From Excoecaria cochinchinensis (lineage: Eukaryota; Streptophyta; Magnoliopsida; Malpighiales; Euphorbiaceae), in NCBI GenBank assembly GCA_947683425.1, contig CANTUQ010000031.1:9174501-9238500 (forward strand): a DNA stretch of 64,000 nucleotides, in the 5' to 3' direction. Under the pieces are notes generated by a model. That model was not told the origin of the DNA. It worked only from the letters and a program-made list of their open reading frames with translations, and made no database searches. Position 1 is the stretch's first letter; each line of letters opens with the position of its first letter. This document shows, piece after piece, positions 1-10,930 of the stretch. A program made the position numbers and the translations under genes.

Positions 1-130
1 TTTCTCTCAAGCCTCTAATTTTTTATCAGGACGCCTTTTTTCGATTTTCGTCCTGACGAGGCACCCAATTTTAGCAAGGCCGCCTTTTTTCGATTTTCAA
101 CCCGCGGGGCATTTATTCTCTTCTTTTGAT
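1..130 (-). other. 3' UTR signature of the gypsy family
   Basis: On the minus strand this reads as a block starting TGCCCCGCGGGT, followed by AAAGGCG, TTGGGCACC and TTAGAGGC motifs. The same ordered motifs lie on the plus strand at 22550-22675. It follows the integrase C-terminus, which is where plant Ty3/gypsy elements of this kind carry their post-pol region. Confidence 0.7.
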
Positions 131-147
131 TTTTAGTCTTTAGCCAT

Positions 148-829
148 GGACCTTCTTGAGTCTGTTGATGTTGATCGAATACCCGAACTCACCTCCATTG
201 CTGTCTGTTAGAATTGTTACTCCCTTGCATACCAATCTCTTAAGAACAAACCTTCCCATGTCGGCCTGAATTTACCTTGTATGTCCAGGATGCTTGGTTT
301 CATTTGCCTGGAGACTGAATCTCCTCCTTTCCAGTAGTGCTTCCTGACCTTCTTTTCGAGTGATTAAACAAGTCTTTTCTGATAGATTCGGTTGTGATAA
401 TAAGCCCGCGACTTGTTCTTGTCTAACATGTTCGAATGCTGCAATCGCTTCGAACCATCTTGGTCAAGATCTTCTTGACATTATTGTTAACAGCCCCCTA
501 TCGCCCCATTGGCTTGAGGGCAATACGGGGAGGACTTGTGATGCTTGATGATATACTTCTAGAGCGACTCCCTAACTTTAGGCACAGACTGCTCTCCCGT
601 CCTTGAACCCTACGTGGTACAAGGGACCAAATTAACATATCAGATTTCTTTCGATGAACCTACCCATACCCCGAGCATTGACTTTCCTGAAGGACCCGAC
701 TTCTGTCTGCTTAGTGAAATAGGCGATAGCAACCATGGTGGACCTATATCCATTGGAGTCCGTAGGGCGCACTTTCCCTAAGATATCTATTCCCCAAACT
801 TCGACCAATCCGTATCCATTGTAGGTCAA
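148..829 (-). pseudogene. Ty3/gypsy integrase relic
   Basis: On the minus strand the first 65 codons contain WGIDILG, then a YRSTMVAIAYFTK block, which matches the integrase catalytic core of plant Ty3/gypsy elements (WGxDxxG...ILVAxDYFTKWVEA). Further along, near 440-500, KHHKSSPYCPQANGA and then VNNNVKKILTKMV are readable, the region around the third catalytic residue. A frameshift falls at NGAI, exactly where the catalytic Glu should follow. Near 215-260 GKFRPTWEG recalls the C-terminal GKWxPxWEGPY motif, and the frame ends near 148. The second catalytic Asp cannot be placed. Several stops and frame changes show that it is dead. Confidence 0.75.
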
Positions 830-856
830 TAGAACCCTTTCGGTCCTTTTCGGTAG

Positions 857-947
857 CCAAGAAAAATGGCAAAATACAGGTATGTGTAGATCAACGGGAT
901 TTGAACAAAGCTTGCCCCTAGATAACTGTCCCTTATCCTATGTTGAT
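857..947 (+). pseudogene. Reverse transcriptase fragment, inverted relative to its element
   Basis: The plus strand encodes AKKNGKIQVCVDQRDLNKACP, the classic Ty3/gypsy RT block (KKNGKxRVCVDxRDLNKACP). After a frame change it continues as DNCPLSYVDD, the counterpart of DDFPLPxID. Flanking integrase (148-829) and RT-upstream (1160-1342) relics are both on the minus strand, so this short piece is reversed. It ends in a T-rich tract at 948-1065. Confidence 0.75.
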
Positions 948-1159
948 GATCAATTTTTTTTCTCTCCTTTTTTTTTTATTTTTTTTTTGCTCTTTGTTTT
1001 TTTTTGTATTTTTTTTCTTTTCTTCTCTCTCTTTTTTTTGCATACATATTTTTTTTTTGTTCCCTAATAAGCTTCATCCAAATCCTGATAATTTACACAT
1101 ATGTGCACTTCTCTCCTTAACCATTGGGGATGTCGTGGATCCACCCGGTTGGGCATTGT
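948..1159. other. T-rich tract and unassigned spacer
   Basis: Bases 948-1065 are nearly pure pyrimidine (T runs with CT). The open frames there are poly-Phe/Leu low-complexity translations. Bases 1066-1159 have no recognised content. Confidence 0.5.
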
Positions 1160-1342
1160 GCTTCAGTAAAAATTTAGCCCCGGTTCTGCTTGTGGGTTCC
1201 CCCCTTTAACCTTTCCTGTCCCTCCTAGCTTGAGTCTTTTGAGCTTTTTCTTGGCTGGTTCACTATCGGGATACACTGGCATAGCGTGTTCGACGGCTTC
1301 ATCTCCTAGTATGTCTTCATAGGTCCAGGCAAAGACCTTTTT
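1160..1342 (-). pseudogene. RT-upstream segment of Ty3/gypsy pol
   Basis: The minus strand reads VFAWTYEDILG, then HAMPVYPDSEPAKKKLKRLK. This corresponds to the FAWSYxDMPG...HxLPxxPxxxPVKQxxRR segment that precedes the RT palm in plant Ty3/gypsy polyproteins. It lies downstream of gag in the correct orientation. Its natural continuation, the RT palm, is missing in this orientation and appears as an inverted scrap at 857-947. Confidence 0.65.
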
Positions 1343-1849
1343 ATTTCATTTTTTTTATTTTCTCTCTTTTTAATCTCTCTTCAGGAGTTATAACAGATGC
1401 TATCAAGATTTTCTTTGGGTTCCCAAAGTTCTGAGATTAAATGAAATGTCATTGTTTGAATCATTATTAAATATGAATGTGCCATGATCATGCATAATGA
1501 AATCATGAGAAAATATCGCACAAATAAGTAAAACCATTCATTTCATTTAACAGAAAACTAGAATTAAAAAATGCCATCATTAAATAGTTCAAAAATTAAA
1601 AGAACATATGAATAGCTAACACCCTCCTGTTTCCACTAGCACAACTATTTCGGCCAATGGTTCATCACCACCCGCGGGAACCGCCTTCATTCTCCACTTA
1701 GGTACTCAATTTGTCTTCCTCTCCTTCTTCCGCTCTTATGGATCAGACACTAATTCTTGAATACGATCTCTTAGAGGACGATAATAGTCTGTTCTATGCC
1801 CTGTGTACTGGTGATATGCACAATACCAGTATGTTCTGTGTCTAGGCTG
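1343..1849 (-). other. Non-coding gag-pol junction of the element
   Basis: No gene is visible. The stretch around 1470-1510, read on the minus strand, contains TTTCTCATGATTTCATTATG, which recurs with one difference at 21822-21841 after the gag of the plus-strand copy. The junction is therefore shared by both copies and older than their separation. Confidence 0.55.
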
Positions 1850-3013
1850 TCATTGGCTTGGGGCAGGCCTAACTGGTAAGGGTTGTAACTTCCCTTCCTT
1901 GATGAGATGGGTGAAATGCCAAGACAATGGCCTACCTGAGATAGTGAGGTGGCGTCGAGTCATTCCTGTGGCTAAAACTTCTGCTGCCCCAGCTTTGCTC
2001 CCGTTACCACTGCTGCTTCCTTTGCTTTCGCCCAAGGCCAGGTTTGCAAGCTTAGCCATTTTGTCCAGACGTTCGGCCTCAGCTTCGATAGCTATATCTT
2101 TGAGCGACTCCCAGTCTTTGAGTCCCTTTATCTTTAGTGCCTCTCTTAGGTACGGGCTAGCATTCGTGATGAACAACCTTATTTTGTCAGGGGTATCTGG
2201 TTTTCTCTTCATTTCCATGACCCGATTTCTGCATCTAGTGAGGTACTCCTGGAATAACTCCTCGGGCTTCTGCTGCAGTAGCTCTAGGTCTTTTTGAGTG
2301 ACCTCCATTCTTGTGCTGCAATCGTATTGCTTAAGTAATTCTTCAGTCATCAAATTCCAATCCTCCTTAGACCTTTTGTCCAACCCATGGTACCAATCGA
2401 CTATTGGACCCATTAGACTAAGGCAAAAATACTCGACCTTCTATTTCTTTGTCAGTCCTGTACCCTTTATGAACAGTGTGTACTGCTTAATATGTGCAAA
2501 AGGTTCCGAATTATCGTCAAATTTTGGTAGGTCTGGCATCTTAAACCCCAGGGGCAACAGCTCTCCATCACCCAAATCTATATCTTCAGGGCTGATCCCT
2601 TTCCTGGCTGACAGCAAACGCGTAATCGCTTCGATCTTTTCTTCCATCTTCCTCACTACATCCTCCCCTACTTTGGGAATTTTGTTTCTCACAGCCTGAG
2701 GAATTACTAGCTTATCCTCTTCCTCTATTATGAAATCATCTTTCAGGTTAAGAATTCTCCTCTGCTCTGCAGGTGCCGCCGCTCTAGGCTCGACAGGTGG
2801 TTGTGGCACAGTGGCAGCTGCTATAGGAGTTTCCCCTATAATAGGGGTTTCAATTTACTCCACAATAGGAACCATGGATGGTTGTCCAATATTGGGCGCC
2901 ATCTAGGTGACGATGCTTCCCATCATAGCTAAAATCTTCCTCTCAAAATCCTCAAGTATTTTATCCAGATCTTGCATTGTCAACGGACCCATTTCTTGCG
3001 ATAAATCTGCCAT
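1850..3013 (-). pseudogene. Ty3/gypsy gag pseudogene
   Basis: Read on the minus strand from the ATG at 3013 (MADLSQEMG). The product is the capsid polyprotein of a Tat-like element. A stop at 2902-2904 (TAG) separates the N-terminal part, another lies near 2855, and a TAG in LTKK-stop-KVEYF near 2440 most likely replaces a Gln codon. Recognisable segments are PLGFKMPDLPKFDD, the start of the retrotransposon gag domain, then GPIVDWYHGLDKRSKEDW, LELLQQKPEELFQEYLTR and IRLFITNASPYLREALK. The same blocks in the same order occur in the plus-strand copy at 14032-21521, which supports one gene family. The C-terminus is truncated and no zinc knuckle is visible. Confidence 0.85.
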
Positions 3014-4099
3014 TACCGACCTTGAGATCTCTGCCAACCAATTCAAACTCTGCTTGCTCCTCAAGCAACTACAGGGACCACAAAACCTCCCAGGTAAATG
3101 GTTTATAGTGGCTAAAAAATCCAAAGGGTTAGAGTGATGCATGAATGCCGTGCAATGCATGATCGTGCTATGCAGATGGTCCTTGATGAGTGCAAGATCA
3201 ATAGATTATAATGATACGATGCGATGCATGGAAGAAATTATACGCACGATGATATGTATATGTGAAAAATAATATGCAAACAAAAGGATATACACACACA
3301 ATATGAGAGAAAATATATTATTTTTATTTATTTATTTTTTATTTTTTATCGACATACATGAATGACATGCGATGCACGAGCATGCTGTGCAGCATCGACA
3401 ACCACATACAAGTAGATAGATCCTTCCAACTTTATCACTCTCACACACGAGGAAGTGCGGTCTCTTTTCTAGGTGGGCTTAGTCCGTGGGTCAGCAGGGG
3501 ACCTTATGAACTCACAAAGTGCACGGTAAAAAATTGGCAGCATAACACTCTTAATTTAAAGCACATGCGTATGGGTTTTGGCCATTACATATTTGGACAA
3601 TTCAATTAAATTAAGGTGAACCTACCGAGGCATGAAAACCCTTGATAGAAGATCACTCAATTTGCTTGACTTTGTCTAATACATAATGACCCACATCACA
3701 AGCACTGTATTACGGTTCATACCACTTAGGGAAAGTTTCTATTTGCCATTTACATGAGCTTTGGTCAAGGCAATGATACTTTAGGGCTACCCAAGCATGG
3801 TCCCTGCCAATGGGTCTAGCTCATCGCGAGCATAACAACCGATCGGGTCTCCATTTGATATACCATTAAATGTATGAGGCTTGGGTTGGTGATTATCCTT
3901 AACACTTCCCTACGATGAGTGAAAGTAGGGTCGTGCTTCGGGAATGCACCGAGGTAAGGTAAGGGACCAACTAACATAGTTCTAAGGCCCTAAAATGATG
4001 CAATGCAATTTTCGAAAAGAGATAGAATTTTAAGTTTTAAGTTTTAAAAACTTAATTATACATTTTAACCAAAACACTTTCGGAGCGAAGTCACAAATA
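3014..4099 (-). other. Leader (5' UTR) of the minus-strand gypsy element
   Basis: This lies between the primer-binding-site-like sequence and the gag start. It has no credible ORF. It contains ATGCATG-rich stretches near 3130-3250 and an AT-rich run at 3300-3350. Confidence 0.55.
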
Positions 4100-4119
4100 G
4101 TCCCCAGTGCAGTCGCCAC
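4100..4119 (-). other. Primer-binding-site-like sequence
   Basis: On the minus strand GTGGCGACTGCACTGGGGAC directly follows an LTR terminus ending GCGCATCACA. TGGCGACTCCACTGGGGA-type sequences are usual just after the 5' LTR in plant Tat/Ogre elements. The matching tRNA was not identified. Confidence 0.6.
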
Positions 4120-5352
4120 TGTGATGCGCGACGAACCTGGGAAAGGCCCTCGCTGAACCCGCTTTTAGGATTCGAGGGATTGGTTCGCGTCTTTTTGATC
4201 ATAGGCACCATGAGACATCTTGGATGCTTCCTTCCCAATAGAACATTAGAAAGGAACATCTAGCCCCACGATGCTTTTAGGCACCTTTGAGGTATCATGA
4301 AGTCGCCACCCAATTTACAAGAAATTGGAAAAAGTCTCTAACCTCTTATTGGTCTAGACCAGAGATTGGTGTTTGGAACTTCACTCTTATATATGCTTTG
4401 GTTAATTATAAATGAGTTTTTAACTTCCTAAATTCTATCTCTTTTCTCACACGATTTATGCATTTAAATTAAAGGCGCATCACAAGCACGTAAAGAACAT
4501 AAAGAACAGCGATAAAAAAAAGTGGTAAATAAAGTAATAAAGGAAAGCAGTAAACATGCAAGCACACAATCACACGAGAAGTTGGGGCAGAATACAACCC
4601 CATTGAAAGAAGATTAAAAATATAAATTGGGACAGGATACAATCCCAAAATAGAATAATGTTGCCCCAAAATTAATTACAAGGGCCCAAAAGAAAATGAA
4701 CATAAATTCTAGAACAATCAAACAAAATCAAATATAAGAAAAACATACATAAATCGGGGCATTCGTTTGTTTTAGGAATATTGGTTCCTTTACGCTCGTT
4801 TGAAAGTTTTAGGAACATTGGTTCTCTCGCGTTTATTTAAAAGGGATCGAAGAGTTACTTGATTATTTGGATTGAAAACTGGGATGAGTGATCCCATTTT
4901 TGGAGAAAATTAACTCTTCATTTTATTCGTGATATTTTTCATTGCTTGGCTAAAACGAGGGGCATTGGTCCCAATTTTATTAGTAAGAATTCCAATTTAA
5001 TTGTAAAATTATTTTTGTGATTTTTTATCTAACGCGTGCATAAATAAAATAATTATTTACAAACGAACACAAACACAGAGAGAGGGAAAAGAAAGGATCT
5101 CACCAAGCTAAGCGATTTCCTACGCGCGTGACCCCTCCGTGAGGTCGCGGGGGCACTCACACAAATCAAGTTCACGTTTAAATCACCAAGTAAAAAATGA
5201 CATTAAAAATGTTAGCAATAATTCGAAAAATAATCAACTAAAATAAATATGGGACATGTCAATTTAATATACAAATGATTCACACACAAAGTAAATTAAA
5301 AACAAGTCACACCAAAAATAAGGATAATGACAAAGCAATGACAACAATATAA

Positions 5353-5428
5353 TTATGACGGTAATAATAATAAATAATCATGGCATAATAACAAATAATA
5401 AAACAACAACAACAACAACAACAATATT

Positions 5429-5466
<38 letters not shown>

Positions 5467-5488
5467 AATAATAATAACAATGGGGGCA

Positions 5489-5545
<57 letters not shown>

Positions 5546-5652
5546 CAACAACAACAATAGTGGTAGATTAATAATAATAAACATAAACACAAACATAATA
5601 ATAAAAATAATAATAACAATACTAATAATAATGGAAATAGTAGCAACAGGGC

Positions 5653-5687
<35 letters not shown>

Positions 5688-5690
5688 CAA
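5353..5690. repeat. Compound trinucleotide microsatellite (AAC/GAT/AAT)
   Basis: Runs of AAC, GAT, AAT and AAC triplets follow one another inside the LTR. The long poly-Tyr, poly-Ile and poly-Leu frames on the minus strand are translations of these triplets. The plus-strand relative carries ATT and GTT runs at 35236-35341 in the corresponding LTR part, so the repeat is old and expandable. Confidence 0.9.
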
Positions 5691-6588
5691 CAACAATGGC
5701 ATGGGAATAATAAAGATAAAATATCATAATAGGATTTGTATACACTGGAGAAAAGTAAAACAAAAACTATTTAAAATACCAAAAGTTGACATTATGGCCA
5801 AAGAATTGCCAAACCATTTATAAGAAACGTGAAAGAAAAAAATGAGGAAGGATGGAGGTTGAGGATAACAACAATATATAAAAAGACAAAACCACAAAAT
5901 TCAAATGAAACAACCATAAAAAAATTAAATCCAAAACTAAACTCAGGATGCCAACAGTGACAAAACACTAGAAATACTAGAAAATAAATATGGCAAGAAT
6001 GACAAAATTAATAGCTAAAAAATGATAAATAGAGAGATTAGGACGGGTTCAAAGTTTTTACCCTCAAAATTTGATAAATCAGAAAAAGGTGGTGTCTCAA
6101 TTCATCCTCCTTGTCTAATTTGCGGTGATAAATACCCAAAAAAAATGAAAATCAATATTTTAAATAAATTAGTTTAAGAAAATATTTTTTGGTGGGATGA
6201 TTGAGCAAAGGAAATTAATTTTCCAAGCTCAAGTCATCCGAGAAAATGAAAGTGTTCTTAAAAAAGAAGAAAAATTAAAACTTTTGAAATCCCCAGGATT
6301 TTCCTTCTTTCTTTTTGTCAAACTCCGGCTGCTTCTTGGTTGAGAGAACCCAGTTTTTTTTTCTCTTGAATAAAAATCCAGCACCCTCTCTAAAATGAAG
6401 ACAGACCCTTTTTAATTTTCAGTCTTACAAAAATGAAAAAAAAAAATAACTTTTCTAATTTTATTTTTTCGAAACCACCCAAAAACGTGAAAAAATGTTG
6501 ATATTTTTGCAGTCCAAAATTACTTTTGCAGGCGAGGGAGAACACGCGGCAAAAGACTAGCCGCGTGCGGAATGGCACGGAGGCTCGC

Positions 6589-6730
6589 ATGTGGAGAGGC
6601 TCCACACGCGGGCCCTTATGTGGAAATCCACATATGGGCTTGTGTGGAGGCTCTCCACACACGCCCCATATGTGGATTTCCACATATGTGCCTCCACACA
6701 TGCCTCTTATGTGGATATTTCCACATATGC
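6589..6730. repeat. Cluster of GC-rich palindromes in the gypsy LTR
   Basis: Consecutive dyads occur: TGTGGAGAGGCTCCACA near 6590, TATGTGGAAATCCACATA at 6617-6634, TGTGTGGAGGCTCTCCACAC near 6640, CATATGTGGATTTCCACATA near 6668 and TATGTGGATATTTCCACATA near 6708. The sequence would fold into several hairpins. The equivalent part of the other LTR (34494-34580) has a different GC-rich sequence. Confidence 0.75.
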
Positions 6731-7837
6731 CAAAAGACCAATTTCTTTTCTTTTTTTTTTTTTTTATTTTTAATATTCATCTTTTTAAGGCCACTTGAAC
6801 TTTAATCAATTAAATCTTTTTAAGGCCATTTCCCTTTTCAGGTTTCCAACTTTTCTTCTTTTTTTTTTTAAAAAAAATCTTTTTCTTTAATCAATTAAAT
6901 CTCTCTCTCTCTCTTTTTTTTAAATCAAATCTCTTAAAATATATATTTTTGATTTAAATTAATTAATTAATTTAATTCTCTTTTTTTTAAAATATATATA
7001 TATTTTTAATGAAAAATTTTGATATCTAAAACTAACACTTCCTAATATTTATTTTTTTAATTTAATTTTTTTTAATAACAATAAATAATTTTTTTATATA
7101 TATTTATTTGTTTATTTTTTATTTTAAAACAATGAGGGTCTCGACAAGAAAAACATCATTTTCGATACCTCTGCCTGTAAGCCGGTCTCATTTTCATCAT
7201 CGGGTAATTCTGATCTTGGACTGCCTTGGGACCCGGTGTCTACACACACACAATCTCTTGTATATATAACTTTGTAGAAAATGTCTGAATAAACCTCGCG
7301 CGCAAAAGTGGGCCAAGGTACAACTTTAGCTCAATGTTGGCGCTCATCCATGATGGGCAATTAGATCAAGATGAAGTCCTCACGAAAAAGGAATCCTGCA
7401 GACTGGTGCCAAAGAGGATATTTAAAAGAGCAAACCTATTCACGCACACAATGCTAGGGGCAATCAGGTAAGTTTCTTTGTTAAAAAAATGTAAAGGTTG
7501 GAAAAAACACTTAAAATGTAAGGTTCACCTAAGTGCAGATTCAAGATCCATCCAAAAATTGTAAAAATGCAGAATGCACCCGAGGTGTAAATTCACATGA
7601 AAAAAATATCACAGTTGTAAAGATTCAAAAAAAAATCTGAAACTTTCTTTTTTTAAAAAAAAAATCGGAACTTTTTTTAAAAAAAATAAAAAAAAAAATC
7701 AGGACCAATATCCTCTTAAGAAATGCTGAAAATTCTAAAATCTATCCTCCTGCATACAAGCATCGAAACACCAAATCTAATTTGCTCTAAGGAGACTCAA
7801 ATCTAATTTCCTCTCAGGAGGCTCAAAATCTAAGTCT

Positions 7838-7975
7838 CTCAGGGAGCATCTAAGCCTCTCAACGAGCAATCAAAGCCTCTTAGTGAGCAATTTAAGCCTC
7901 TCAATGAGCATCTAAGCCTCTCGGTGAGCATCTAAGTCTCTCAGTGAGCATTTAAGCCTCTTAGTGAGCATAAAA
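7838..7975 (+). repeat. Short tandem repeat (AAGCCTCTNANNGAGCA units)
   Basis: About six units of roughly 24 bp follow the pattern AAGCCTCTCARYGAGCATCT. The counterpart at 23900-24000 has AAGTCCTCTNAAGAGG units, a different version at the same place. Confidence 0.8.
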
Positions 7976-8357
7976 TTTTCAAGTTTCCCTATGAGCATAA
8001 AGCCCTTTTAAGAGGCATACAGGTTTTTTTTCAATAAGGAGGCTCTAGTTGGAGATGAAAGAGGGATTGCTATCTGGTATATTATAGTTGGTAAGGGATA
8101 TTTTGCAAGAAAATGATATCTGCACTTCATAAGTCTAGAAATGACTCGGTGAAAATCTAAGAGGATAATATTCATATTCCACAAACCATTCTCCAGGGAA
8201 TAACCAATCGCCCTTCATGGGATACTCGTCTGACATCGACCCCAACAGGTATGTAGTGCCACAAGTACGCATTTCTTTCCTATACCTTGCATATTTGTTT
8301 TGCCCATTTTTGTAAGAAAATACATTCAGAAGGAGCACCAGCAACGGCGACAACAAT

Positions 8358-8735
8358 CAGATGCCTTACAGACCAGATGGGGGTTAGCAAGAGTATATCG
8401 TGTAGGCCAGATGGTGGCTAGCAAGATAAATGCGGTATATCAAATCACATGCCTTACAGATCGGATGGGGGTTAGTAAGGGGTATGTCGTGCAGGCCGGA
8501 TGGTGGCAAGCAAGACAAATGCGGTATATCATATGAGTTGCAGTAGAATACACTGCAATTCAACGAGAACAATCAGATGCCTTGCAGACCGGATAGGGGT
8601 TGGCAAGAGTGTACCGTGCGGGCCGAATGGTGGCCAGCAAGACAAATGCGGTATATCAAATCAGATGCCTTGCAGATCGGATGGGGGTTAGCAAAGGACA
8701 TGCCATGCAGGCCGGATGGTGGCCAGCAAGATAAA
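8358..8735 (+). repeat. Minisatellite, ~89/125-bp units (left half, split by CACTA-1)
   Basis: Units start CAGATGCCTT at about 8358, 8447, 8575 and 8663 and contain GGGGTTAGCAAGG, GCCGGATGGTGG and AAATGCGGTATATCA. Short units are ~89 bp; long units add ~36 bp containing AGTAGAATACACTGCA. The array continues at 13575-13940. Frames across it are repeat translations. Confidence 0.88.
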
Positions 8736-9200
8736 CACTACAAAAAAAAACCCAAATTAGCGACGGACACTTTTTTATCACTAGTTAGTGACTGATTTGT
8801 GACGGAATTAAGAATTAGTCGTGAAAGACTATTTTTTTCAATTTTAGCGATGGAAAAAAGAAACCGTCGCTAAATTTTGGGTGCAATTTATGGCGCCTTT
8901 TTTTGCTATTAATTTAGAGACTAAAATAGTAGTCGCTAATTTTTGTGACTAATTTAGCGACTAAAAAAGTTGTCGCTAAAATAGCGACGGCAATATTCGA
9001 CGCTAAATTTAGGGGTAATTTTAGCAATTTTATTTGTGACCGATTTAGCGACTGAAATTTTTATCGCTGAATACAATTAAATTAGAGAATGAATAGTGAC
9101 GAAATTTCCTGTCGCTAAAAAGTTTTCAAATTTTTTAAATATAAAAATAATTTTTGGAATACTGTAGCGACAGAATAATCCGTCGTTATTTCGTTAGTAA
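8736..9200 (+). repeat. Left subterminal repeat region of CACTA-1
   Basis: Repeated short words (TTAGCGAC, GTCGCTAA, AGCGACGG) occur in both orientations. In En/Spm elements such subterminal repeats bind the TNPA/TNPD protein. Confidence 0.8.
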
Positions 9201-10261
9201 AATTGATTATAATATTAATAAAAGTATGCATACATACTTATGGTTATGAATTATTTTTAATATTTTTGCTTTACACATGAATTTTAATTTATCTAAAATA
9301 AATTTTAATTATATTTTTAATTTGTCTAAATATTTTTTTTATTATTCAATTATTTAAAAATTTAATAAAAATATTAGATGGATGAACTGAAATTAATATT
9401 AATAAGGAAATTTATTAAGAAATATGTATTGATAATCTTTTTGGGTTTTGAATTAATAACTTTGACTAAATGATTAAATTAAAATACATAAATTAATATA
9501 TGTATGTTAGGCATGATTTTTACAGAATTAAAATACATAAATTAATATATGTATATTAGGCATAAATTAATACATAAAGTTACATACTTAAATATTTGGT
9601 TATTATTTTTAATATTTTTGCTTTACACATGAAATTATATTGAAATTCATTTCTTTTACTATTTCCGATAAAATTAACATTTAATCTTGAAAATATATAA
9701 TTAAAACAATTGTACACAAAATTTAATAATTTTTTTAGTACTTTCATTGATTAAAATAAATGATGTGGTCGAGTTGGGTGTTCAATAACTGGAGCGAGCC
9801 AAACGGGCCATAACTTTTGCTATAGGTGTCCAATCGCTTATTATAATATATTTTCGAAAAGTTCATTTCTAGCCGGTTACATTTTGCGAGGCATATACCT
9901 CCCGTTATAGCCATTTTGGGCCTTAAAAAATGACGTTTATACTTTTATTTTTCAGTTTGAAGTTCAGTGGCATTTTCGTAATTTTATTCATTTCCTCATA
10001 TAAATTGTTTGTTACCCGACTTTGAAAGGTACTTTTGGAATTTGAATAAGAATGATACTATTTCGGATACTTTCGCTGCGTCAGTAAATGATAATAATAA
10101 ATAAATGCAAGTATATGTAAATAGACAAGTAAATAATATGTATACATATAAATAAGTATATATAATTAATTATATAGATTTTCTTTAAAGATTATATAAT
10201 TAATTATTAGATAAATTATAGTCAATTAAATAAATATATGTATACATATAAATAAGTAAAT

Positions 10262-10268
10262 AGACATA

Positions 10269-10350
<82 letters not shown>
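10262..10350. repeat. (TAA)n microsatellite in CACTA-1
   Basis: About 29 uninterrupted AAT/TAA triplets. The poly-Ile tail of the long minus-strand frame comes from this run. Confidence 0.95.
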
Positions 10351-10351
<1 letters not shown>

Positions 10352-10381
10352 ATAAAATTGCCTTAGGTCTATAATGAGGAA

Positions 10382-10930
10382 TTAAATGAAACGAAGGAAA
10401 AATAAAAGAGTGGAAGAAAAGGGGAATCGGGAGACCGAGGAAGAAAGAAAGAGAGGAAGAGATAGAGAGAGACAGGTGGAGCCTGGCGGAAGAGTGGGGG
10501 ACTGGTGACGACCATGGCGAAAAATTGATGGTGACTGCAACGCCGACAAGACTGGCTGATTCCTCCTCCATCCTGGGCGTCGTTTCTCTCGCTTCCAGGA
10601 GAGAAACCGAAGCTTCTTTCCTCCGTTCCGGCCAACTCCGGCATCCGTTGGCGGCACAAATACCATCGGTCAACTCCTGGTGACTAGACGCTTCTCCCTG
10701 TACTCGTCATTCTTCCTCAATCGCCGATGACGAGTAGATCGAAGATGGAGAAAATCGAGACTTTCGACGATGATTCTGGCCAGACGATGGGGAGTTGGAG
10801 CGCGTGACCATCGGCAAGGGAGATCTGACATCGAGAGCTTCACTTCGGCAGTGATATCATCTTCGATGGAGCTCCGATGAGGCTCTAGCGACCCATGAAT
10901 GGGACCAAAATGACAGAATTTAGCTGGAAA
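10382..10930. other. GC-richer insert inside CACTA-1, possible captured gene fragment
   Basis: The composition changes from AT-rich to balanced, with CpG-containing sequence, a purine-rich run at 10390-10475 and open frames of 94-157 codons on the minus strand. No protein family is recognisable and no frame is clearly favoured. CACTA elements are known to capture host fragments, so capture is one explanation; another old transposon is the alternative. Confidence 0.35.

Larger units (their letters stand above)
1..7244 (-). mobile_element. Degenerate Ty3/gypsy (Tat/Ogre-like) retrotransposon, truncated at window edge
   Basis: Read on the minus strand the order is LTR (7244 to 4120), primer-binding-site-like sequence, leader, gag, RT relic, integrase relic and a 3' UTR signature that continues past base 1. 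The 3' LTR lies outside the window. The segment at 1-115 is the reverse complement of the 3' region at 22550-22675 of the plus-strand relative, so both belong to one family. All coding parts carry stops or frameshifts. Tat/Ogre assignment is inferred from the large LTR, the GGCGACT...CACTGGGGA leader motif and the long 3' UTR, not from a phylogeny. Confidence 0.85.
4120..7244 (-). mobile_element. 5' LTR of the minus-strand gypsy element
   Basis: On the minus strand the LTR starts TGTAGACACCGGGTCCC (ending at 7244) and ends ATCACA at 4120, giving TG...CA. The same start occurs on the plus strand at 24995 (TGTAGATACCGGG, then TCCCGAC after an insertion). The 3' ends also match: the region 4120-4400 is the reverse complement of about 38480-38768, including TTCTATTGGGAAGG. 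It holds a large microsatellite (5353-5690), a GC-rich palindrome cluster (6540-6740) and long AT-rich runs (6840-7130). Confidence 0.8.
7245..8735 (+). other. 3'-UTR-like block of a plus-strand gypsy copy
   Basis: Starting with ACACAATCTCTTGTATAT, this block matches 23738 onwards (ACACAATCTCTTGTATATG, then TTTGCAGAAAAAGTCC, then GGTCAAGATGAAGTC). It continues through short repeats and the ATGACTCGGTG motif to CCATTCTCCAGGGAA, the counterpart of CTGTTCTCCAGGAAG at about 24738. No coding capacity is seen. It abuts the minus-strand LTR at 7244/7245, a rearrangement or insertion boundary. The block resumes after CACTA-1 at 13575. Confidence 0.65.

Noticed and set aside
5353..5763. 136-codon minus-strand frame rich in Ile, Tyr and Leu resembling a membrane protein
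   Set aside because: It is a translation of trinucleotide microsatellites; no start context, homology or codon structure.
8358..8735. Regular repeats with different intervening sequence, reminiscent of a CRISPR array
   Set aside because: The units are near-identical throughout, without unique spacers, and the context is a plant retrotransposon.
10200..10673. 157-codon minus-strand frame in CACTA-1
   Set aside because: Its second half is a (TAA)n microsatellite plus AT-rich sequence; the first half has no recognisable domain and competing frames are equally open.
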